A program made the translations under genes and the position numbers. This document shows positions 4,935-10,292 of a DNA stretch of 10,292 nt, piece by piece. The DNA comes from Thermomicrobiaceae bacterium (GTDB lineage Bacteria; Chloroflexota; Chloroflexia; Thermomicrobiales; Thermomicrobiaceae). The stretch covers positions 1-10,292 of the forward strand of contig SLFF01000200.1 of assembly GCA_007124395.1 (NCBI GenBank), given 5' to 3'. A model generated the notes under the pieces. That model searched no databases, had not been told where the DNA came from, and worked only from the letters and a program-made list of their open reading frames with translations. Positions within the stretch are counted from its first letter, which is position 1; each line of letters opens with the position of its first letter.

Positions 4935-6650
4935 ATGGACGCAGTCAACGACATTCCGAGAAGCAGAATCATCATCCTGCTTGTCGCCTTCATCCTCTTC
5001 TCGATGGCGGTTGGCTACCGGGTGTTCTCGTTCCAGATCGTTCATGGTCTGGATCTGACCGAGCAGGCGCAACAGTTCCGGTTTCGGGAAGATGTGGTGC
5101 CGGCTGAGCGGGGCGATATCCTCGATCGGCGCGGCCGGAAGCTGGCGACGAACGTCCCCGCAGACCGGATCTCAGTGATCGTTCATCAACTGGACGACCC
5201 GGGTGATACGGCGCGGGAACTGGCGCAGATCATCAACCGGGATGAGGGCGAAATCCTGGAAGCGATTAGCCACCCGGATCGTGAGTGGGTGGTGCTTCAG
5301 CGTCGCCTGTCTCCGGAAGCGTCTCAGCAGATCAAATCACTCGATATGGACGGGATTGTCCTCGATCCCGAGCCCCGGCGAACCTATCCGATGGGGAATT
5401 TCGCCTCGCAGGTTCTGGGCTTCGTCAACTTCGACTATGAGGGCTCGTATGGAGTCGAGGGCGCCTACCATAGCCTGATTGCCGGAGAGCCGGGCCATCT
5501 GATCGGTGAGCGAGATGGTGCCGGGAATGTCATCGCACTGGGCCACTCTACCTGGGACCCTGCCCAGGATGGGGCAGATCTCGTGTTATCGATCGACAGT
5601 TCAGTACAGCGGATCGTCGAGGAAGTTCTCAGGGAGACGATCGAGGACATGGACGCAGCCGGGGGGACGATCATCGTACAGAACCCGAACACCGGCGCGA
5701 TTCTCGGGATGGCCAGCCATCCGGGATACGATCCGAACGAGTTCAATCAGGTTCAGGACGCCCAGCTTTTCGGGAATCCGGCGATCTCCAATGTCTACGA
5801 ACCGGGATCGACGATGAAGGCGCTGGTGATGGCCATCGGTCTGGAGACTGGTGCTGTAGCGGCGGACACTGTTCATCCGGGCGGCCCCTATCGTGAGCTT
5901 CCCGGTGGTGAGCGTGTTTATAACGCGACGCTCATGGATTTTGGTCCGGAATCGATGACTGAGGTGCTGGTTCACTCCAGCAATGTCGGAGCAATGTATG
6001 TGGCCGAGCAGCTCGGAGAGGATGATCTCTACCGTGGGCTTACCGCCTTCGGTTTTGGTGACCAGACCGGCATCGATCTCTCCGGGGAAGAGTCTGGACT
6101 GTTCCCGCTTCCCGGTGATCCCAACTGGTACCTGACCAACCTGTACACAAACTCGTTCGGGCAGGGTATGGCGGTCACTCCATTGCAACTCATCAATGCG
6201 ATCTCAGCGGTGGGGAACGGCGGGCAATTGCTGACGCCGTATCTGGTGGAGGAGATCCGGCATCCAGATGGAAAGGTCGAGCAAACCGAGCCAGAGGTGA
6301 TACGCGATGTCATCTCACCGGAAACGGCGCAGGCAGTCAATCAGATGATGACGACGACGGTGGATTCAGCGCAACGGGTGTACGGCGTTCCCGGTTATCA
6401 GATTGCCGCCAAGACCGGAACGGCGCAGATTCCGGGGATTGACGGAGGCTATGAGCCGGGGGCGACCATCGGCTCGATCGTCGGGTTCGGGCCATCGGAC
6501 GATCCGCAATTTTCGGTGATTGTGAAGATCGATCGTCCACAGGAGTCGCAGTGGGGTGAGCGTGCCGCTGGGCCGGCATTCCAGGAGATTTTCGAAGAGT
6601 TGTTCCTGTTGTACGGCATTCCTCCAAGCGATCCGGATCAGGTACGATAG
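4935..6650 (+). CDS. ftsI: FtsI, division-specific class B penicillin-binding protein (peptidoglycan transpeptidase)
   Basis: The 571-aa protein has a short cytoplasmic tail, one N-terminal membrane anchor (about residues 11-28), a PBP-dimer/pedestal domain beginning at ERGDILDRRGRKLATN (58-73), and a C-terminal transpeptidase domain (about 215-560). The catalytic motifs are complete: S292-T-M-K295, S348-S-N350 and K493-T-G495. No C-terminal PASTA repeats are present. It crosslinks septal peptidoglycan outside the membrane with FtsW. The ATG is 6 nt after the ftsL-like stop, with GGTGAG at 4920-4925 as probable ribosome site. The neighbours (ftsL before, mur genes after) identify it as the division rather than elongation paralogue. 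Confidence 0.95.
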   Translation: MDAVNDIPRSRIIILLVAFILFSMAVGYRVFSFQIVHGLDLTEQAQQFRFREDVVPAERGDILDRRGRKLATNVPADRISVIVHQLDDPGDTARELAQIINRDEGEILEAISHPDREWVVLQRRLSPEASQQIKSLDMDGIVLDPEPRRTYPMGNFASQVLGFVNFDYEGSYGVEGAYHSLIAGEPGHLIGERDGAGNVIALGHSTWDPAQDGADLVLSIDSSVQRIVEEVLRETIEDMDAAGGTIIVQNPNTGAILGMASHPGYDPNEFNQVQDAQLFGNPAISNVYEPGSTMKALVMAIGLETGAVAADTVHPGGPYRELPGGERVYNATLMDFGPESMTEVLVHSSNVGAMYVAEQLGEDDLYRGLTAFGFGDQTGIDLSGEESGLFPLPGDPNWYLTNLYTNSFGQGMAVTPLQLINAISAVGNGGQLLTPYLVEEIRHPDGKVEQTEPEVIRDVISPETAQAVNQMMTTTVDSAQRVYGVPGYQIAAKTGTAQIPGIDGGYEPGATIGSIVGFGPSDDPQFSVIVKIDRPQESQWGERAAGPAFQEIFEELFLLYGIPPSDPDQVR

Positions 6651-6656
6651 GCGATT

Positions 6657-6670
6657 CTGGACCCGTCCAG
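6657..6670 (+). repeat. Small inverted repeat in the ftsI-murF gap
   Basis: CTGGAC (6657-6662) and GTCCAG (6665-6670) could form a short hairpin (about 5 bp with a 4-nt loop) just after the ftsI stop. The following bases are TGTGTGAG, without a T tract, so it is unlikely to terminate transcription. It might stabilise or slow processing of the message, or be accidental. Confidence 0.3.
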
Positions 6671-6707
6671 TGTGTGAGATGCAACGACCAGGAGAACGGA
6701 GACGCAC

Positions 6708-8099
6708 GTGATAACACTCCGGGATGTTCTCGAAGGAACACAGGGGAGAATCCATGGAGATGTCCCGCAGGACTTGATGTTCAGTCATGTCTGCCATGAT
6801 TCTCGTCAGATCCAGCCCGGCGATCTCTTCATCGCCATCGTAGGACCAAACTTCGATGGGCATGACTTTGTGTCGGACGCGAAAGACAAGGGTGCGATCG
6901 CGGCGCTGGTTTCAGAGGACGGCCTGTCGAAGGCCAGTGATGCAGGGGTTCACCTGATCGTAGTGGAAGATACCGGCCTCGCCCTTCAGCGATTGGCCGC
7001 CTACTGGCGCACGCTCTTCGACGTGTCGGTGATCGGCGTGACCGGGAGCATGGGAAAATCGAGCGCCAAGGAGGTCATCGCCTCGGTTCTGGCGCAGAAT
7101 TTTTCGGTTATTCGTGCCCGCGCCAGCTACAACAACGAGATCGGCATGCCGCTGACATTGATGGAGGTAAACCCGGATACCGAGGCCGCGGTGCTGGAGT
7201 TCGGTGGGGCGTATCGGTTCGGCGAGATCACCGAGCTTGCCGACATCGCACGGCCTACTGTCGGGGTGGTCACCAATGTCAGTCACTCACACCTTCAACG
7301 CATGGGCAGTCTTGAAGCGATCGCGGAGACCAAAGCGGAGCTGCCGCGGTCTCTCCCGGCGGATGGCGTGGCGATCCTCAACGGTGACGACTTCCGGGTG
7401 CGGGCGATGGCCGATGAGTCCCCAGCTCCGGTCGTGTTCTATGGCCTGGCACCGGACTGCGAAGTCCGGGCGAAGGATGTGGAGAGTCACGGACTGGATG
7501 GAATTTCCTTCACCCTGGTGATGGACGGCGATGAACAGCACCTCAATGTCCCACTTATCGGGGCGCACAGCGTGCACACTGTGCTGGCCGCCATCGCGGT
7601 CGGTCGCTGGTTCGGTATGGGCCTGGATCAGATGATTCCGGGTTTCGAGGATTCCGCGATTCAGCTGCGACTGCTGACCCTGCCGGGGATCAACCGGTCA
7701 ACGATCATCGATGACACCTACAATGCCAATCCCACGTCATGTCTGGCTGCTCTCAATCTACTGGCTGAGCTCGATGCGAACCGCAAGGTCGCGATATTTG
7801 GCGACATCCTGGAGCTGGGCGAATTCGAAGATGAGGGGCACCGCATCGTTGGACGGCGATCGGCGTCGGTGGTCCAGCAGTTGATCAGTGTCGGAGATAA
7901 GGCGCGAATCATCACCGATGCAGCGATCGACAGTGGCATGAGCCAGGATCAGGTGATCGCGTTCGAATCCAAAGACACCGCGATCGAGCAGTTGCCGTCC
8001 CTCATCCAGCCGGGTGATTTCGTTCTGGTAAAGGGCTCGCGCGGGGTCAAAATGGAGGACGTTGTGTCTGCGCTCCGTGACGGGTCGCGCCCAGCATGA
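6708..8099 (+). CDS. murF: MurF, UDP-N-acetylmuramoyl-tripeptide--D-alanyl-D-alanine ligase
   Basis: The 463-aa cytoplasmic ATP-dependent ligase adds D-Ala-D-Ala to the UDP-MurNAc-tripeptide. The N-domain carries the Mur-ligase DSRQIQPGDLFIA (residues 31-43). The central domain has the P-loop TGSMGKSSAKE (112-122, Lys117), VLEFGGAYRFGEI (162-174), TNVSHSHLQRMGS (189-201) and the Lys of AETKAEL. The C-domain has DDTYNANPTS (335-344, MurF-type), FGDILELGE (364-372) and VKGSRGVKMEDVV (441-453), which are MurF rather than MurE signatures. The P-loop has Ser where most family members have Thr (GKT). The GTG start has GGAG at 6698-6701, 6 nt upstream. It lies 57 nt after ftsI, the largest gap in the cluster, where murE normally sits. 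The last codons overlap mraY (ATGA). Confidence 0.95.
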   Translation: MITLRDVLEGTQGRIHGDVPQDLMFSHVCHDSRQIQPGDLFIAIVGPNFDGHDFVSDAKDKGAIAALVSEDGLSKASDAGVHLIVVEDTGLALQRLAAYWRTLFDVSVIGVTGSMGKSSAKEVIASVLAQNFSVIRARASYNNEIGMPLTLMEVNPDTEAAVLEFGGAYRFGEITELADIARPTVGVVTNVSHSHLQRMGSLEAIAETKAELPRSLPADGVAILNGDDFRVRAMADESPAPVVFYGLAPDCEVRAKDVESHGLDGISFTLVMDGDEQHLNVPLIGAHSVHTVLAAIAVGRWFGMGLDQMIPGFEDSAIQLRLLTLPGINRSTIIDDTYNANPTSCLAALNLLAELDANRKVAIFGDILELGEFEDEGHRIVGRRSASVVQQLISVGDKARIITDAAIDSGMSQDQVIAFESKDTAIEQLPSLIQPGDFVLVKGSRGVKMEDVVSALRDGSRPA

Positions 8100-9133
8100 T
8101 GCCTATTCTTACCAGCCTTCCGCTACTCTTCAACATTATCGAAGACAGCATCATGCCCAGCGGGCATATCGACAATCTGGCTGTCTCGATGGCGCTCTCA
8201 AGTCTGGCGTTCGTCTTCGTTCTGCTGGTGGGAAGACCGTATATCGAGTTTCTCCGCCGGAACAAGGTGGGCAAGCAGATACGCATCGAAGAGCCGGAAG
8301 GCCACTCCAGCAAGACCGGGACGCCAACGATGGGCGGCCTGATGATCACGATTCCGGTGATCATTCTGACGCTGGCTTTTAATCTCTCTGGACGGTTGTC
8401 CATGCTTCTGCCGCTCGGCGTATTGATCGGTACCGCGATTCTGGGGGCGGTGGATGACCGCATGAACCTGGTCGGTGGCTCCAAGACCGGGATGACGGCC
8501 CGCTTCAAGATGGCATGGTTGCTCCTGTTTTCGATGATCACCGCAGTGATCCTGCACTTCCCACTGGAACTGTCGGCGATGAACATTCCGTTTCTCGGTC
8601 GGCTGGAGCTCGGCCTGTTCTATATCCCGATCGCGATCTTCGTGATTGCCGGGACGGCAAACGCCGTCAATCTGACGGATGGGCTCGATGCGCTGGCCGG
8701 CGGGACCGCTGCGGTTGCGTTCACAGCCTTCGGCATCATTGCGTTCCTGCAGGGGCAGGTCCACGTGGTCACCTTCTGTTTTGCGATGGCGGGTGCCATT
8801 CTCGGGTTCTTGTGGTTCAACGCGCACCCCGCGCAGGTGTTCATGGGTGACACTGGCTCGCTATCGCTTGGCGCAGCGCTGGCAACGGCGGCGTTCATGA
8901 CCGGGCAGTGGTTGTTGCTGCCGGTTGTTGGATTCGTCTTCGTTGCGGTCACGCTGTCAGTGATTCTGCAGGTCGGGTATTTCAAGTTGACCGGAGGAAA
9001 GCGGCTGTTCCGAATGGCGCCGCTGCACCTGCATTTCGAACTCAAGGGATGGTCTGAGACGCAGATCACGATCCGGTTCTGGTTGATCGGTATGCTTGCC
9101 GGCTTGCTCGGCGTTGCACTGGCCATGGTATAG
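8096..9133 (+). CDS. mraY: MraY, phospho-MurNAc-pentapeptide translocase (lipid I synthase)
   Basis: The 345-aa polytopic membrane enzyme transfers phospho-MurNAc-pentapeptide from UDP to undecaprenyl phosphate. Seen: HSSKTGTPTMGGLM (residues 70-83), the catalytic Asp pair VDD (D120, D121), NAVNLTDGLDALAGG (189-203), FMGDTGSLSLG (249-259, D252) and MAPLHLHFELKGWSE (307-321), with about ten hydrophobic membrane segments between. These motifs separate MraY from WecA-type enzymes. In the usual HHH motif the middle His is replaced by Leu (H311-L312-H313). ATG 8096 overlaps the murF stop and is chosen for coupling; ATG 8099 is equally possible, and Met20 (8153) would give an N-terminus closer to the family's usual one. 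The stop is 8 nt before murD. Confidence 0.95.
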   Translation: MMPILTSLPLLFNIIEDSIMPSGHIDNLAVSMALSSLAFVFVLLVGRPYIEFLRRNKVGKQIRIEEPEGHSSKTGTPTMGGLMITIPVIILTLAFNLSGRLSMLLPLGVLIGTAILGAVDDRMNLVGGSKTGMTARFKMAWLLLFSMITAVILHFPLELSAMNIPFLGRLELGLFYIPIAIFVIAGTANAVNLTDGLDALAGGTAAVAFTAFGIIAFLQGQVHVVTFCFAMAGAILGFLWFNAHPAQVFMGDTGSLSLGAALATAAFMTGQWLLLPVVGFVFVAVTLSVILQVGYFKLTGGKRLFRMAPLHLHFELKGWSETQITIRFWLIGMLAGLLGVALAMV

Positions 9134-9141
9134 GGAGCGAT

Positions 9142-10292
9142 ATGATGGCTCGATACCGCGGTGAACCATTGCAACTCGAAGGTGCCCGGGCACTGGTGAT
9201 GGGTCTGGGCACCCGTCAGGGCGGGGTCGGCGTAGCACGCTACCTGGTTCGACACGGCGCCGAGGTCACCGTTACCGACCTCAACGATGCGGCGAGTTTG
9301 CAGGCATCGATCGATGCGCTCCAGGGGCTGCCAATTACCTGGCGGCTCGGCGAACACGTGGCCGAAGATTTCGATCAGGCCGACATCGTTGTCCGGAATC
9401 CGGGCGTTCCGTTCGACTCCCCATGGCTGGAACGAGTGCGCCAGCGTGGGGGCCGGATCGAGATGGAAATGTCGCTCTTTTTCCGTTCCTGCCCGGCGCC
9501 GATTATCGGCATCACCGGCACCAAGGGAAAGACAACGACTGCCTCGATCTGTGCCGGGATTCTGCGGCGTCATCGGCCCGATACCGTCCTGGCCGGAAAC
9601 ATGGGCACCTCAGCGCTGGATCAGCTCCAGTCCATCGACGCTGAGACGCCGGTGGTTATCGAACTGTCCAGCTGGCAGCTTGAGGGACTTGCGCTCTACG
9701 AGATGAGCCCTGACATCGCCGTACTGACCAACATCAGCCAGGACCATCTGAATCGCTATTCCTCGATGGATGCCTATATCGAGGCGAAACGCCACATCGC
9801 TCGCTTTCAGACGAGCAGTGACTGGTTCGTGGTCAACCGCAACGACCAGCAATGCTGGGATTCCCGCGAGGTAACCGCGGCTCATGTGGTGCCGTTCGGC
9901 TATCTTCACACCGATGATGATGGCGCCGGGCTCGAGCACCACAGCCTGTACTGGTCGCGAGCTGGTGTCCGAACCCCGCTGGTTCGAGCTGATGAGATCC
10001 CGCTACAGGGTGATCATATGGTCTTGAATGCGCTGGCAGCCTCTGCTGCGGCATTGCTGATCGGAGCGCGGGTCGATACGGTCCGGCAGGGGCTTCGATC
10101 AGCCCAGTCGGTGCCACATCGTCAAGAGCTTGTGGCGTCGATCGATGGGGTCGATTTCATCAATGACACCACGGCGACGGCCCCGGCTGCGGCGATTGCG
10201 GCCCTGGAAACGTTTCAGCATCGACCGATCGTGCTTATCTCCGGAGGCGCCAGCAAGGGTGCCGATCTCAGCCGTTTCGCCAGAGTTGCTGC
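9142..10292 (+). CDS. murD: MurD, UDP-N-acetylmuramoyl-L-alanine--D-glutamate ligase, 3'-truncated by window
   Basis: The frame is open from ATG 9142 to the window end, giving 383 residues without the C-terminus. It adds D-glutamate to UDP-MurNAc-L-Ala. Seen: an N-terminal Rossmann start ALVMGLGTRQGGVGVARYL with glycine-rich loop (from about residue 17), VVRNPGVP, the P-loop GITGTKGKTTT (123-133, Lys130), ELSSWQLEG, LTNISQDHLNRYSS, the carbamylated-Lys region EAKRHI (Lys216), and HRQELVASIDGVDFINDTTATAP near the end of the visible part. The last replaces the classical NDSKATN motif of E. coli MurD. ATG 9142 and ATG 9145 are adjacent; GGGAG at 9133-9137, overlapping the mraY stop, favours 9145 by spacing (7 nt). 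Confidence 0.93.
   Translation, partial: MMARYRGEPLQLEGARALVMGLGTRQGGVGVARYLVRHGAEVTVTDLNDAASLQASIDALQGLPITWRLGEHVAEDFDQADIVVRNPGVPFDSPWLERVRQRGGRIEMEMSLFFRSCPAPIIGITGTKGKTTTASICAGILRRHRPDTVLAGNMGTSALDQLQSIDAETPVVIELSSWQLEGLALYEMSPDIAVLTNISQDHLNRYSSMDAYIEAKRHIARFQTSSDWFVVNRNDQQCWDSREVTAAHVVPFGYLHTDDDGAGLEHHSLYWSRAGVRTPLVRADEIPLQGDHMVLNALAASAAALLIGARVDTVRQGLRSAQSVPHRQELVASIDGVDFINDTTATAPAAAIAALETFQHRPIVLISGGASKGADLSRFARVA

Noticed and set aside
6657..6670. Terminator between ftsI and murF
   Set aside because: The stem is short and has no T tract; murF continues the same cluster and has its own good ribosome site.
6708..8099. Whether this ligase is murE rather than murF
   Set aside because: The motifs DDTYNANP, GDILELGE and VKGSRGVKMEDVV are MurF type, and no MurE-type DNPR or DDPN specificity motif is present.
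8620..9573. Minus-strand open frame of 317 codons across mraY and murD
   Set aside because: It is antisense to two confident genes, has no family motifs, and crosses their boundary; a codon-usage shadow.
1..10292. Mobile elements, tRNA/rRNA genes, toxin-antitoxin or defence genes
   Set aside because: Reading both strands gave none. The genes are contiguous housekeeping genes with similar composition.

Overview
The window is a G+C-rich bacterial chromosome segment with every gene on the + strand. It looks like a housekeeping region with no mobile element, CRISPR array, tRNA or rRNA. It holds the end of an acyl-CoA carboxylase operon followed by the start of a division and cell wall (dcw) cluster. 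Gene order, the Chloroflexota-like forms of MurD and MraY, and an actinobacterial-style acyl-CoA carboxylase with an epsilon-like subunit suggest Chloroflexota, perhaps the Thermomicrobia side. This taxonomic call is an inference from memory of families, not from a search.

Region 1 (1-2696) has three tightly packed genes: the C-terminal part of the carboxyltransferase (beta) subunit, a 75-aa epsilon-like subunit overlapping it by ATGA, and a 589-aa alpha subunit carrying biotin carboxylase plus biotin carrier domain. Together they would make a biotin-dependent acyl-CoA carboxylase (acetyl- and/or propionyl-CoA to malonyl- and/or methylmalonyl-CoA).

Region 2 (2697-3027) is a 331-base intergenic region. 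It holds a rho-independent terminator (2738-2765), a perfect palindrome CGAACGTACGTTCG that matches the Gram-positive LexA/SOS box (2796-2809) with an extra half-site, a good sigma-70-type promoter (TTGCTG-16-TATAAT), a 10-bp-periodic run of GTGG(GG) units typical of an MraZ operator (2871-2910), and two 9-mers resembling DnaA boxes (2870-2878, 2912-2920). A leader of about 150 nt follows. This promoter region is the most interesting part of the window.

Region 3 (3028-10292) reads mraZ - rsmH - ftsL-like - ftsI - murF - mraY - murD (cut by the window end). Starts and stops abut or overlap (TAG|GTG, TGATG, 6-nt gap, 57-nt gap, ATGA, 8-nt gap), so it is very probably one operon. The products control the cluster (MraZ), methylate 16S rRNA (RsmH), build the septum (FtsL, FtsI) and make lipid-linked peptidoglycan precursors (MurD, MurF, MraY). 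murE, which normally lies between ftsI and murF, is absent here.

I found no evidence of a wholly new system. The points worth checking are the layered regulatory region, the missing murE, and residue changes in otherwise conserved motifs (AccD specificity position, MraY HHH motif, MurD DSKATN motif, MurF P-loop).
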